Shown: positions 45,469 through 54,773 of the stretch, piece after piece
Layout: each line of letters begins with the position of its first letter
How positions within the stretch are numbered: the stretch's first letter is position 1
Assembly (NCBI RefSeq): GCF_001482305.1
Contig: NZ_LOHP01000060.1
Span: 186,001 to 250,000 of the forward strand
Reading direction: 5' to 3'
Length of the DNA stretch: 64,000 bases
From: Leucobacter sp. G161
GTDB lineage: Bacteria > Actinomycetota > Actinomycetes > Actinomycetales > Microbacteriaceae
Notes under the pieces: generated by a model
Told to the model about the DNA's origin: nothing
The model's input: the letters and a program-made list of their open reading frames with translations, nothing else
The model's database searches: none
Program-made: the position numbers and the translations under genes

Positions 45469-46806
45469 ATGGTTTCCCATGGGGGCATGCACGCATCCAC
45501 CTGGGTCTATTTCGGTTCATACAGTCTCTCCCTCTTGGGCAACGGCATCGCGTCCGTCCTCTTCCCTCTGCTGGTCCTCGCCCGCACGGGCGACGTGCTT
45601 GCTGCGGGGACCGTCGCGGCTGTCACGACGGGGGTTGGCGCGGTCGTCGGGGTCTTCGCCGGCGTCGTGGTGGATCGGGTGAACCGCCGCACCGTCTCCG
45701 TCGTGAGTGACCTGCTGTCGGCTGGCTCGGTTGCTGCGCTGCCCGTTGTTGACGCGCTCTGGGGTCTGAACCTTGCGTGGTTCGTTGGTCTCGGGGTTGT
45801 CGGCGCGTTCGGCGATATGCCCGGCCTGACCGCGCGGGAGAGCATGCTCCCCCGGCTCGTCGAGCTGTCGGCGGGGAAGGACGGGCCAAAGCCGGGCGCG
45901 CTGGACCGGGTCGTTGGCGGTCGGGAGGCGCTCACCGCCGCGCTCGTGATGGCGGGGCCGGGCATCGGCGGCGCAATCGTCTGGCTGTCGGGCGTGAGCG
46001 CCACCGCGATGCTCATTACTGCGGCCACGAGCACGGCGGCTGCCCTCCTCTCGCTGTTCCTCTCCCGCCGTGCTGGCGCGATCCTCCCCGCGGGGGTCTC
46101 CCGTGCGGGTGTACCCGCACGCTCGGGCCCCGGGCGCGCGCTGCGCGAGCTCTTCGAGGGCTGGCGCTTCCTCGTCGGCAACCGGCTCGTGTGGTGGTCG
46201 ACGTTGCTGACCACGGTTTCGGTGATCGCGCTCACTGCGCTGCAGGTAGCGATTCTCCCCGCGTACTTCACTGCCGAAGAGTTACCCGGGCTCGCGGGCC
46301 TCGCGATGTCGGGCATCGCGCTGGGGAGCCTCGTTGGCGCGGGTCTCTACGCCGTCACCGTTGGCAGCGTGTCTCGTCGGACCTGGTTCGTTGTGGGCGT
46401 GTGCGGTTCGGTGATCGGATTCCTTGCGTTGGGCTCGCTCGCGTCTCCGTGGATCGTCATCGGGGCGGCCACCTTCGTCGGTGTCACGAACGGACCGCTC
46501 TCGGCCGCACTCGGTGTCGCCCTCATCGAGGCAATCCCTGACGAATTGCGCGGGAAGGTCCTTGGCGCCCAAAACGCACTGATGCTTGCCGGGCCCGCGC
46601 TCGCGCTGACTCCGATCGCGGCGCTCGCTTCGGGCTACGGCCTGGCAACAGCGGCGCTCACTGTCGCGGTCGGGATCGCGGTCGCCATGGTCGGCGCGCT
46701 CTTCGTTCCCACGCTCCGCTCCTTGGGCGGCCCCACCCCTCATTCCGTCGAGCACACCGGCCCCTCAGCGATAATGAAGCAACCACCGCTACCCCCGGAG
46801 GCGTAA
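45469..46806 (+). CDS. MFS transporter
   Basis: A 445-residue major facilitator protein, likely a drug or metabolite exporter of the enterobactin-exporter/MacB-like MFS type. Twelve hydrophobic segments can be counted; the loop between spans 2 and 3 reads GVVVDRVNRRTVSVV, the MFS signature variant. The ATG at 45469 is the most upstream; 45487 is also possible because the first residues before WVYFGSYSLSLLG add nothing. The MerR gene starts 3 bases after the stop, and its Shine-Dalgarno lies within this gene's end, so they are one operon. Confidence 0.85.
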   Translation: MVSHGGMHASTWVYFGSYSLSLLGNGIASVLFPLLVLARTGDVLAAGTVAAVTTGVGAVVGVFAGVVVDRVNRRTVSVVSDLLSAGSVAALPVVDALWGLNLAWFVGLGVVGAFGDMPGLTARESMLPRLVELSAGKDGPKPGALDRVVGGREALTAALVMAGPGIGGAIVWLSGVSATAMLITAATSTAAALLSLFLSRRAGAILPAGVSRAGVPARSGPGRALRELFEGWRFLVGNRLVWWSTLLTTVSVIALTALQVAILPAYFTAEELPGLAGLAMSGIALGSLVGAGLYAVTVGSVSRRTWFVVGVCGSVIGFLALGSLASPWIVIGAATFVGVTNGPLSAALGVALIEAIPDELRGKVLGAQNALMLAGPALALTPIAALASGYGLATAALTVAVGIAVAMVGALFVPTLRSLGGPTPHSVEHTGPSAIMKQPPLPPEA

Positions 46807-46808
46807 TC

Positions 46809-47582
46809 ATGGCATGGAGCACGCGAGAGCTCGCGAACATCGCGGGAGTGAGTGCCCGAGCGATCCGCCACTGGCATGATGTCGGGATCTTGCCGGAGCC
46901 CGCTCGCCGGTTCAACGGGTACAAGCAGTATGAGAGCGCCCATCTCGTGCACGTGCTGCGGATCAAGCGGCTCACTGCGCTCGGGTTTCGGCTGGACCGC
47001 ATCGGCACGCTCCTCGAAACTTCCGCGCTCTCCGCTTCCGCGAACATCGGTGCGAGCGCACCAGCCGAACACACCGTGGCCGAACTCACCGCGCTACGGG
47101 CCGAGCTCGACGGCAGGATCACGGAACTCGAGCGGGTGCGCAGCGACATCGACGAGCTGCTGGCACAGGGTGCCGCCCCGGATCTCTCGCTCGCTGCGCT
47201 CCGTGTGCAGGGCGTGCTCGGTTCGGATCAGACCTCACGCGACATCGCCGTTCTGCTCGGGCACCTCACTGACGAGGAATACCTTGATGCGGTCGTCGGC
47301 CAGCTCACGGGCTTGGATCAGGACATGCTGGAGCTCGAGCGGGAGGTGACGGGACTTCCGCCATCGGCGAGCACCGAGGCGATCGACGCCCGCGCTGCTC
47401 GCGTCGCGGCAGGGGTGCGGAAGTTCATCACCGGAAACGAGCGCCTCGATCAATCAGCTGGCAGCGCGTCGTCGCCTCATCTGAGCGTCGGGCTCATCAC
47501 TGACGTTTTGCTCGGGCCGATGAACCCGGCGCAGCGCCGCGTCATGGAAAACGTGTTCGAGGCGCTCGCCGACCTGGAGTAG
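46809..47582 (+). CDS. MerR-family regulator
   Basis: A 257-residue regulator with an N-terminal MerR winged helix (WSTRELANIAGVSARAIRHWHDVGILPEP, then FNGYKQYESAHLVHVLRI). The C-terminal 180 residues are longer than a simple MerR linker and probably bind a ligand; no cysteine metal site is visible. It is co-transcribed with the MFS gene and is convergent with the RND exporter (24 bases apart). It likely controls the MFS exporter in response to its substrate. Confidence 0.88.
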   Translation: MAWSTRELANIAGVSARAIRHWHDVGILPEPARRFNGYKQYESAHLVHVLRIKRLTALGFRLDRIGTLLETSALSASANIGASAPAEHTVAELTALRAELDGRITELERVRSDIDELLAQGAAPDLSLAALRVQGVLGSDQTSRDIAVLLGHLTDEEYLDAVVGQLTGLDQDMLELEREVTGLPPSASTEAIDARAARVAAGVRKFITGNERLDQSAGSASSPHLSVGLITDVLLGPMNPAQRRVMENVFEALADLE

Positions 47583-47606
47583 GGCGAGCGCCTCGAGCAC
47601 TGCTGG

Positions 47607-50600
47607 TTAGTCGCGAGTGCTGTCGTCGAGGCCGAGAACCTCAGTCAATTCGCGGGTATCGCTGGCCGCCGCACCGTCTGCCTTCGCCGCTGCCCGGGCT
47701 TCACGCTTCGCTGCCCGCTTGTCGAGCTTGCGCTCACGGCGGCGTTCGACGAGTGTGTAGAGCACCGGTACGAGGATCAGCGTGAGCAGTGTCGAGGACA
47801 CCAGCCCACCGATGACGACGATCGCGAGCGGACGCGAGATGAACACGCCTCCGCCGGTGAGTCCGAACGCCATGGGGAGCAGCGCGAAGATCGTCGCGGC
47901 CGCAGTCATGAGGATCGGTCGCAGCCGCAGCCTCGTGCCGTGCTCGACGGCTTCCTCAAGCGTCGCGCCGCTCGCCCGGAGTCGGTTGACGAGGTCCATG
48001 AGCACGATCGCGTTCGTCACGACAATACCGATGAGCATGAGCAGTCCGATGAGCGCGGGCAGTCCGAGCGGCACCCCGGTCAACAGCAGCCCGAGGATCG
48101 CGCCGGTCGCCGCGAACGGTACCGAGATCAGCAGCACCAGCGGCCCGCGGAAGCTCCTGAACGTTGCCACCATCACGAGCATGACGAGCATGATGGCCGC
48201 AAGCATTGCGATGCCGAGTTGTGTGAAAGCTTCGTCCTGTTCTGCGCTCACTCCGCCGACGTCGAACGTCACTCCCGCGGGCAGATCGACGGTCGCGATC
48301 GCACGCTCCACTGCCCTATTGGCTGCGTCGAGCTGTCCCTTGCGCGGTTCAACCGACAGGGCAACCTGCCGATCGCCGTCGGCGCGGGTGATCATCGGCG
48401 CCGTGAGCTCTTCCGTCACCGTCGCGATCTCGGAGAGCTTCAACGGAGCTCCCTTCGCCTCAGTCGCCGCTTTCTGCTCAGCCTCGGCAGCCTGCTGGTC
48501 AACGAGCTGCTGGGAGGCGTCGCTCTGGCTCTGTCGAAGCGCTGCAATCTGTTCGTCCATGCCCGCGATTCCGGCCTGGGCACCAGAAATCGCGCCCTGC
48601 AAGCCAGCGAGCTGCTCGGCCCGCTCCTGCGCCGCCTGCTGCTTGCCCACCTCGGTCGGATCGATCGGCGGATAGGGAGTGACTGGTGCCTTTGACAGTT
48701 CGGCGAGCTGCGCGTTGAGCTCTCCGAGCTGCTGCACGAGTTCGCCGCGTTGTACGCCGGCTTCCCAGATCTGATTGCTGAGCTCGGTATTTGCTTCGAG
48801 CCGCATACGCTCGGCCTCGGCCTCGGCCTTCTCCTGCAGCGCGTCGCCCGCTGCTTTCTGCGCGAGCGCGGTCTGCTGTGCGGTCACTGGGAGCTTCAGC
48901 TCGCCGAGGTTCGCCGCGGTGTACTCAGTGCCAGGCGTGCGCAACACGATGTCGCGTTCGCTGCCTGCCAGCATCATCCGACCGATGGTTTGCCCCTCGA
49001 GCGCTTCCTGGATCGCCTTCGCGACCCCTGCCCGGTCGAAGCCGAGACCCGTCGCTTTTGCTTCGTCGAGCGCTACACGCATGAGGGGCTCTTCGCCCTT
49101 GAGCTCGCTGTAGACGGATTTGACGCCCTTCGCGTCGGTGAGCTCCTGTTCGAGCAGTTCACTCGCCTCGCGCATTGCGACGGGATCGTTACCGCGAATC
49201 TGCAACGAAATGCCGCCGCCGCCAGATCCATCGCCAACGAAGGCGTCCTGTGTGAGGAGCCGCAGCCCCCCTGCCCCCTCGAGCGTGTCAAGCTGCGCCT
49301 GAACGGCGTCGCTCACCTGGTCGGCGTCCGAACCGTCAGCCAGCTGCAGGTTGTACGAGATCTCCCCCGCGCCGTTTCCGACGGGGATCGTGGTCATCAC
49401 GTCACGTACACCGGTCACCTTGCCGAGCGCCTCCTCGACGGGCTCGGCCGCAGCAACGAGATCCGTGGTGCCAGTCTCGACAGTCTGCGTCAGCTGCAGG
49501 CTCTCTTGTCCAGAGGATCCTAGGAAATCGGTCGGGATGAAGACTGCCAGTACGAGCGTCACCGCGAGAATGAGCCCCGAACTCACGAGCGTAATCACCG
49601 GGTGCCTGCGTGTCGCGGACAGCGCCGGCATGATCGCGCGTTGCAGCCGGTCAGGTTCGGTGTGAATCTCGCTGAGCTCAGATGGGACATCCGTCTCGTG
49701 CGCTGCGGCGGTCACTGCGTCAGTCGGTGTGACACCGTCGACCGCTGCGGCGTCGTCAATCGCTGCGGCGTTGTCTGCGCCGTCAGCGTTTGCCGCCTGC
49801 GGCGCGGCGTGGCCCTTCTGCTTTGGCGGCTTCTGCATGAACCAGTATGAGAGCACGGGCACGATCGTCAGCGCGACAAGCAGCGAAGCGAGAAGCGCGA
49901 TCGATACTGTAATCGCGAACGGGCGGAAGAGCTGGCCGGCCATGCCTGAGACGAACGCGATGGGGAGGAACACGGCGACGGTCGTGAGCGTTGACGCGGT
50001 AATCGCACCAGCGACCTGGCGCACGGACGCGACGATCCCTTCTACCGTGAGCGGCCCGTCGCCGCGCCTGCGACTGATATTTTCGATGACAACGATGGAG
50101 TCATCAACCACGCGGCCGATGGCGATTGTCAGCGCACCAAGCGTCAAAATATTGAGAGTGTTATCGCTCCACTGCAACCCGATGAGCGTGATCAGCAACG
50201 AGAGCGGGATCGACACGGCGGCAATAATCGTCGACCGCCAGGATGCAAGGAACGCGAGGATCACGAGCACAGCGAAGACGAGTCCGAGGCCTCCCTCGAC
50301 CGCGAGGTCGTGGATCGACTGCTCAATGAAGGGCGCCTGATCGAAGATCGTCACGAACTCGGCCTTCAACCCCGGGGCCTGGCGATCGAGTTCCGCGGTC
50401 ACCGCGTGTGAGATCTGCACGACGTTCGCGCCCTGAGACGGTGTGATGGTGAGCGTGAGCGCTGGCTTCCCGTTCACCCGCGAGATGGTGTCCGCCGGGA
50501 TCGCTTCCGTACGCACATCAGCGAAGTCCGAGACCCGCACGACGCCGTTCTCAACCGCGATCGGGAGCGCCCCGATCTCGTCGACGGTGCCGAGCGCCGT

Positions 50601-51290
50601 GCCGACGGTGATCGGCATCGATCCTTCGTCGGTAGCTGCCTGTCCCGCGGGGAGGCTGGCACCGTTCGTCTGCAACGCGAGTTCGATCGCGGCGGGATCC
50701 ACCTTGAGCTTTTCGACATCTGCTGGACGTAGATCCACCACGATGCGCTGCGCCTCGCGGCCAGACAGTTCAGCTTTCTGTACACCGGGAATCGCTTGCA
50801 GCGCGGGGACCAGCCGCTGCTCGAGCGCGTCGCCGAACGTCGCTTCGTCGCCCGTGGTGCCTGCGCTGAGCATCATCGCAGGCATGTCGTCCGCGCCACC
50901 CGAGTACACCTCAGTGACGGTGCCGCTCGGGAAGCTTGTCTTCACGGCATCGACCGCACCACGAAGGGTACGCATCGTCTCGTCGGCGTCCTCGTCGAAC
51001 GGCCACTCAACAGTGATGCTCGAGTAGCCGCTGAGGGTGTTGGACGTCACGGAGGTGACACCGGGCACCGCGCTGAGGGCCTGCTCGATCGGTTCAGTGA
51101 CGGTATCGACCATCTCTTCGGGGGCGAGGCCTTCGGTTTGCACCGACACAAACGCCATCGGCACGTTCATCGAGGGCATGAGCTCTTGTTTGAGCGCCCC
51201 CATAGAAATGATGCCGAGCACCGCGACCGCGAGGGTCACGAGGCCAACGATGAGACGATTCTTCAGACTGAGTCTGGTGAGCGGGGTCAT
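47607..51290 (-). CDS. RND-family exporter with coiled-coil insertion
   Basis: A 1227-residue HAE1-like RND pump driven by proton flow. Spans bracket two large outer domains; the transmembrane-4 proton-relay aspartates are Asp396/Asp397 in GRVVDDSIVVIE. Between residues about 802 and 947, inside the second outer domain, is an insertion rich in Ala, Glu, Gln and Leu (ALAQKAAGDALQEKAEAEAE ... QLAGLQGAISGAQAGIAGMD) predicted to form a coiled-coil hairpin. A cytoplasmic Ala/Asp-rich loop lies near 490-545 and the tail is basic. No membrane-fusion (HlyD-like) or outer-membrane partner is encoded nearby, as expected in a Gram-positive. Confidence 0.88.
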   Translation of the reverse strand: MTPLTRLSLKNRLIVGLVTLAVAVLGIISMGALKQELMPSMNVPMAFVSVQTEGLAPEEMVDTVTEPIEQALSAVPGVTSVTSNTLSGYSSITVEWPFDEDADETMRTLRGAVDAVKTSFPSGTVTEVYSGGADDMPAMMLSAGTTGDEATFGDALEQRLVPALQAIPGVQKAELSGREAQRIVVDLRPADVEKLKVDPAAIELALQTNGASLPAGQAATDEGSMPITVGTALGTVDEIGALPIAVENGVVRVSDFADVRTEAIPADTISRVNGKPALTLTITPSQGANVVQISHAVTAELDRQAPGLKAEFVTIFDQAPFIEQSIHDLAVEGGLGLVFAVLVILAFLASWRSTIIAAVSIPLSLLITLIGLQWSDNTLNILTLGALTIAIGRVVDDSIVVIENISRRRGDGPLTVEGIVASVRQVAGAITASTLTTVAVFLPIAFVSGMAGQLFRPFAITVSIALLASLLVALTIVPVLSYWFMQKPPKQKGHAAPQAANADGADNAAAIDDAAAVDGVTPTDAVTAAAHETDVPSELSEIHTEPDRLQRAIMPALSATRRHPVITLVSSGLILAVTLVLAVFIPTDFLGSSGQESLQLTQTVETGTTDLVAAAEPVEEALGKVTGVRDVMTTIPVGNGAGEISYNLQLADGSDADQVSDAVQAQLDTLEGAGGLRLLTQDAFVGDGSGGGGISLQIRGNDPVAMREASELLEQELTDAKGVKSVYSELKGEEPLMRVALDEAKATGLGFDRAGVAKAIQEALEGQTIGRMMLAGSERDIVLRTPGTEYTAANLGELKLPVTAQQTALAQKAAGDALQEKAEAEAERMRLEANTELSNQIWEAGVQRGELVQQLGELNAQLAELSKAPVTPYPPIDPTEVGKQQAAQERAEQLAGLQGAISGAQAGIAGMDEQIAALRQSQSDASQQLVDQQAAEAEQKAATEAKGAPLKLSEIATVTEELTAPMITRADGDRQVALSVEPRKGQLDAANRAVERAIATVDLPAGVTFDVGGVSAEQDEAFTQLGIAMLAAIMLVMLVMVATFRSFRGPLVLLISVPFAATGAILGLLLTGVPLGLPALIGLLMLIGIVVTNAIVLMDLVNRLRASGATLEEAVEHGTRLRLRPILMTAAATIFALLPMAFGLTGGGVFISRPLAIVVIGGLVSSTLLTLILVPVLYTLVERRRERKLDKRAAKREARAAAKADGAAASDTRELTEVLGLDDSTRD

Positions 51291-51363
51291 AGAGTCTTTC
51301 GGGCAGGATCGGACGCTCGTACCGAACTAGTGTCCCGCCGCCCGGCTCAGAGCGCGTCGTACC

Positions 51364-51373
51364 GTAGTACTAC
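51364..51373. promoter_or_regulatory. Palindrome upstream of the RND gene
   Basis: GTAGTACTAC is a perfect 10-base palindrome 74-83 bases before the RND start, with ACACGTGT (51372-51379) overlapping its edge. It could be a TetR-type operator. No TetR gene is in the window. Confidence 0.35.
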
Positions 51374-51413
51374 ACGTGTCAGCCCACAGGATGATTTTGA
51401 CCCGCGAGCGACC

Positions 51414-51800
51414 CTACAACACGGGAATGATGCTGCCGTCGGGCGCGCGCCGACCAAAATTCAGGGCTCGATCCACTGCGATGTGCACGAACCATGCCAA
51501 CCCGGCAACGCCGATCGCCCAGATCCCGCCGTTCATCCCGCCAGTGAGGAGGAACACCGCGAACCCCACCGCGAGCACTCCAACGGCGACGAAGGCGTTA
51601 TGCATCGCGTTGTAGAACTGCACGCGCTCGGGCTTCAGCCTCCCCTTGCTCTCGAACGCTCCAATGAGGGCGATATCGGGGAGGATCGCGAAGATCACCG
51701 CGACCGTCACCGCCGGCAGTCCAAACCAGACACACCAGAGCACAGTGATAATCAGCCACAGCAGGGCACTCATGCCCCACACCACTCGCGTATAACCCAT
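51414..51800 (-). CDS. DUF4260-like small membrane protein
   Basis: A 128-residue protein with four predicted spans. ILPDIALIGAFES, YNAMHNAFVAVGV and AWFVHIAVDRALNFGRRAPDGS match the DUF4260 pattern (LPD..., HN..., HIxxDRxLxxG). Function unknown. A TAGCAT box six bases before the ATG and no Shine-Dalgarno suggest a leaderless mRNA. It could alternatively be read as a general membrane protein; confidence in the gene is high, in the family moderate. Confidence 0.75.
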   Translation of the reverse strand: MGYTRVVWGMSALLWLIITVLWCVWFGLPAVTVAVIFAILPDIALIGAFESKGRLKPERVQFYNAMHNAFVAVGVLAVGFAVFLLTGGMNGGIWAIGVAGLAWFVHIAVDRALNFGRRAPDGSIIPVL

Positions 51801-51850
51801 GAGCCAATGCTATTGGGTGCCGCGGGCACGAGGCTGCGTGCCCGCCGCGG

Positions 51851-52405
51851 TTACGCTTTGGCGACCGTCACCGAGACTGGGGTCGGGTTGGCAAACAGGT
51901 CGTAGACCGGGCAGTTGATGTCCACGGCATCGCGGAGTGATTCGTAGCGTTCCTGGGTTTCAGGCCCTGTGAGTTCGACGTGCAACCTGATCGCGCTGAA
52001 GCCGGGCCGTACCGAATCGTCCTTGCCGAGCAGCCGAGCGGCGTCGAGATCGCCCTCGGCGGTCACGCGCACATCATCGACCTGGATCCCGAGAGCCTGC
52101 GCGTACAGCCTGTACACGACGACCTGGCAGCCGATGAGCGCGCCCAGTGCATAGTCGACCGGGCTCGCTGCGACATCGTCACCGGCGAGCGCGGCAGGCT
52201 CGTCGATGTAGAACTCGTGCGCCCCGGCGCGCACACGCGTCGCGACACCGCCCACACCCTCGCCCTCGGCACGGTAGGTGAGGTGGGAGGAGGAACGCTT
52301 CGCGTCGATCCGCTTCCCCCAGGCCTCACCGGCCTGCTGCAGGCGCTTCGCGCGGTCCTCGGCGGTGATCTCGGGAACAACTGGGGCTGTGGTGAGTGTC
52401 GTCAT
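51851..52405 (-). CDS. OsmC/Ohr-family protein
   Basis: A 184-residue OsmC-family protein; known members reduce organic hydroperoxides using two cysteines. The pair is Cys in GALIGCQVVVYR and Cys in VDINCPVYDLF. An Arg/Glu-containing N-terminal part (DAKRSSSHLTYRAEGEG) precedes. The ATG at 52405 has TAACGT seven bases upstream and no Shine-Dalgarno, again leaderless-like. It is divergent from the alpha/beta hydrolase. Confidence 0.88.
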   Translation of the reverse strand: MTTLTTAPVVPEITAEDRAKRLQQAGEAWGKRIDAKRSSSHLTYRAEGEGVGGVATRVRAGAHEFYIDEPAALAGDDVAASPVDYALGALIGCQVVVYRLYAQALGIQVDDVRVTAEGDLDAARLLGKDDSVRPGFSAIRLHVELTGPETQERYESLRDAVDINCPVYDLFANPTPVSVTVAKA

Positions 52406-52514
52406 GGCTGCCACGTTAGCCGCGGGCCAGCCACGGCGCACACGCCAACGACACACGCAGAAACACTGCGTTACTTGGCGTCATCTGGGCTTCTCGCTGT
52501 TAGGCTTCGGCAGT

Positions 52515-53267
52515 ATGAACACTATGATTTCGGGCTCCGGGTCAGACGTGCTCTTTCTCCACGGCGGCGGGGTCTCCGGCTGGATGTGGAAACCCGTTAT
52601 CAACCAGCTCGCGGGATCGGTTCGAGCAATCGTCCCCGATCTTCCCGGGCACGGCACGAGCAACTCGGTCGACTACGTGTCGCACGCCGATACCGTCTCC
52701 CGCCTCGCCGAACTCATCCACGACCGAGCACCGCGCGGCGCGATCGTCGCCGGCTTCTCCCTCGGCGGTCAGCTCGCAATCGCCCTCGCCAGCTGGCACC
52801 CCGAACTCGTGCGGGGCGCGCTCATCGTCAGCGCCGAGACGAAGCCGGCTCCCGCGCAAGCCGCAACGCTCTCGCTCCTGCGCCGCACCGCACCGCTCGC
52901 GAAACAGGAATGGTTTGCGAAACTGCAGGCGAAACAGCTCGGTGTGCCCGGCGCGTACCTCGCGCAGTACGTCCGCGATAGCCAGGCGCTCCGCGTGGAG
53001 ACGCTTCTCGCCAGCGTCGGAGAGAACATAGCATTCACGTTGCCCGAGGCCTGGCAATCATTCACGCGCCCGACCGCAGTCGTCGTTGGCAGCAAGGAGC
53101 GCAAGCTCATGCACGAGTCCGCGAGGCTCACTCACGAGTCGCTCCCCCACAGCGAACTCATCCTCGCCGACGACGCGGCCCACGACGCCCCGTTTACCCG
53201 ACCCAAACTCCTCGCGGAGCAGATACGCACACTCGCCAGGGCGACCGGCCCGCGCTACGCGAGGTGA
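52515..53267 (+). CDS. Alpha/beta hydrolase
   Basis: A 250-residue alpha/beta hydrolase of unknown substrate. LFLHGGGVSGWMW holds the oxyanion HGGG, PDLPGHGTSN follows, and the nucleophile elbow is GFSLGG with Ser about 93; the acid/His are likely in VVGSKE and DDAAHDAPF. The ATG at 52515 is chosen; a TAGGCT box eight bases upstream suggests a leaderless start, and ATG 52524 is possible. No operon partner. Confidence 0.85.
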   Translation: MNTMISGSGSDVLFLHGGGVSGWMWKPVINQLAGSVRAIVPDLPGHGTSNSVDYVSHADTVSRLAELIHDRAPRGAIVAGFSLGGQLAIALASWHPELVRGALIVSAETKPAPAQAATLSLLRRTAPLAKQEWFAKLQAKQLGVPGAYLAQYVRDSQALRVETLLASVGENIAFTLPEAWQSFTRPTAVVVGSKERKLMHESARLTHESLPHSELILADDAAHDAPFTRPKLLAEQIRTLARATGPRYAR

Positions 53268-53284
53268 GGGCGCCCCGCCCGGAG

Positions 53285-53333
53285 CCCGAAGCCCGGCACC
53301 CGGCACCCGGAACCCGGCGCCCGGCGCCCGGAC
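53285..53333. repeat. Imperfect CCCGGNN heptamer repeat
   Basis: Seven 7-bp units with CCCG and variable last bases (CCCGAAG, CCCGGCA twice, CCCGGAA, CCCGGCG twice, CCCGGAC) in the gap between the hydrolase and HAD genes. The same unit in perfect form occurs at 54774-54822. Confidence 0.75.
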
Positions 53334-53366
53334 CAACGAGACAGGAGCACGCGCCCTGCGCGACGC

Positions 53367-54059
53367 ATGATTTCACACGTCTACTTCGACTTCTTCGGCA
53401 CCCTGGTCGACTACGATCCGTCGGTGCTGCCTGACGCTGCCAACGCCCCACACGACTTCGCGGTGCGTGCAGGGGTCGATATCAGCCCAACCGAAGCGAG
53501 CGAATGGTGGCAGCAGGCATGGATTGAGCTCGACACCGAAGCGGACCGCACTGGTCGTGAGTGCTCAATGCTTGAGATCGCCGCGCGCTACGCCGAGCTT
53601 CTCACCGACGGAACAGGTGCCGTCGACGTGAGCGACGCAGATCTTCAGCGACTCGTTACGGAGTATCTCGACGCCTGGACCGCCGGCATCCGACTCGCAG
53701 CCTTCGCGACCGAATGCCTCGAGGATCTGGCACGAGACCACTCGCTCTCGGTCGTGAGTAACACCCACGATGCCGATCTCGTTCCGCGGATGATGCGCAG
53801 GTTTGGTATCGAACAGTATTTCTCCCAGGTCTTCACGTCGGTGGATCTCGGCTGGCGCAAACCCCATCCCGAGATCTTCGCGACCGTGCTCAGACACCAC
53901 GGGATCCCCGCGGGCCAGGCGGCCTTCGTCGGTGACAACTGGGCCGCAGACGTCGAGGGGCCGATTGCTGCCGGCATGGCCGCCTTCTACGTGGGAGTGC
54001 CGTCACCGGGTCGACTCCCCTCCACGCTGGCGGAGATTCCCGGCCTTGTGCGCAGGTAG
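53367..54059 (+). CDS. HAD-family hydrolase
   Basis: A 230-residue haloacid dehalogenase-like phosphatase. Motif I is YFDFFGTLVDYD (nucleophile Asp8), motif II VVSNTHD, motif III lysine in GWRKPHPE, and motif IV GDNWAADVEG. A helical cap lies at about 20-95. Cytoplasmic; substrate unknown. AGGAG occurs 18 bases upstream, too far for a standard site, so the start is the first good ATG and not certain. Confidence 0.85.
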   Translation: MISHVYFDFFGTLVDYDPSVLPDAANAPHDFAVRAGVDISPTEASEWWQQAWIELDTEADRTGRECSMLEIAARYAELLTDGTGAVDVSDADLQRLVTEYLDAWTAGIRLAAFATECLEDLARDHSLSVVSNTHDADLVPRMMRRFGIEQYFSQVFTSVDLGWRKPHPEIFATVLRHHGIPAGQAAFVGDNWAADVEGPIAAGMAAFYVGVPSPGRLPSTLAEIPGLVRR

Positions 54060-54089
54060 CGTCGCGCCTGCGCTCGTCGCGCGCTGACG

Positions 54090-54260
54090 GTGCCGAACCT
54101 GAGCACACGATTGGTCAGTGCGGTCTTTGGCCAGTGCGGTCTGTCGCGTCGGAGCATCCGCGGAGCTGACCTCATTGAGGTGGGATACCTGTTCAACCGG
54201 GCGTACTGGCGCCAAGGGTATGCCGTCGAGGCGCAGACATGCCGCATCTCGCGTTTGTTG
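54090..54260 (+). pseudogene. Truncated GNAT acetyltransferase remnant
   Basis: Translation of the frame beginning at 54090 includes VFGQCGLSRR and LIEVGYLFNRAYWRQGYAVEA, the beta4-alpha3 core (Ac-CoA-binding Q/RxxGxG-like region) of RimJ-type N-acetyltransferases. Both the N-terminal about 70 residues and everything after the GYAVEA motif are missing; the frame ends at 54314 in unrelated text. It lies between the HAD gene and an intact GNAT gene of a different type, so it is a decayed copy, not a fragment of that gene. Confidence 0.6.
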
Positions 54261-54323
54261 TCGACCGGTCGACCGCCGAGACCGCTTCATTCTGACCTGT
54301 TCCACCTGCTGTAACGTGAGAAC

Positions 54324-54755
54324 ATGTCGCCCTCAGCAACGATCAGACAGTTTCAGCCCACAGACGCAGACGCGACAGTGGCGCTGTGGGAGGCCTGCGG
54401 CCTGACCCGACCATGGAACGATCCGCACGCCGACATTGCGCGGAAGCTCACCGCGCAGCCCGAGCTATTCCTCGTCGCTGAGGACGAGGGTGCCATCATC
54501 GGGAGCGTCATGGCGGGCTATGACGGGCACCGCGGCTGGATGTACTATCTCGCGACCGCTTCGACCCATCGGGGCCTTGGGGTGGGGCGATCGCTCGTCG
54601 CCGCGGCCGAGGAGCTGCTTGAGGCAATGGGGTGCCCCAAATCACAGTTGATGGTGCGAAATGATAACCACTCGGCCATCGATTTCTACACGCAGCTCGG
54701 TTACGAGACCAATGAGGTTCGGGTGCTCGGCAAACGCCTCATCACCGACGCGTAG
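54324..54755 (+). CDS. GNAT-family acetyltransferase
   Basis: A 143-residue single GNAT domain. DADATVALWEACGLTRPWND opens it, VAEDEGAIIGSVMAG is beta3-4, and STHRGLGVGRSLVAAAEE is the acetyl-CoA loop; NDNHSAIDFYTQLGYE is the C-terminal motif. It resembles the YpeA type, whose substrate is unknown. TAACGT lies six bases before the ATG with no Shine-Dalgarno, so it is probably leaderless. Confidence 0.88.
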   Translation: MSPSATIRQFQPTDADATVALWEACGLTRPWNDPHADIARKLTAQPELFLVAEDEGAIIGSVMAGYDGHRGWMYYLATASTHRGLGVGRSLVAAAEELLEAMGCPKSQLMVRNDNHSAIDFYTQLGYETNEVRVLGKRLITDA

Positions 54756-54773
54756 GCGGGCGTAGCCTAGGGT

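Noticed and set aside
53367-54059. HAD gene as a cargo gene of a mobile element
   Set aside because: No transposase, terminal inverted repeats or target duplication; only heptamer arrays flank it.
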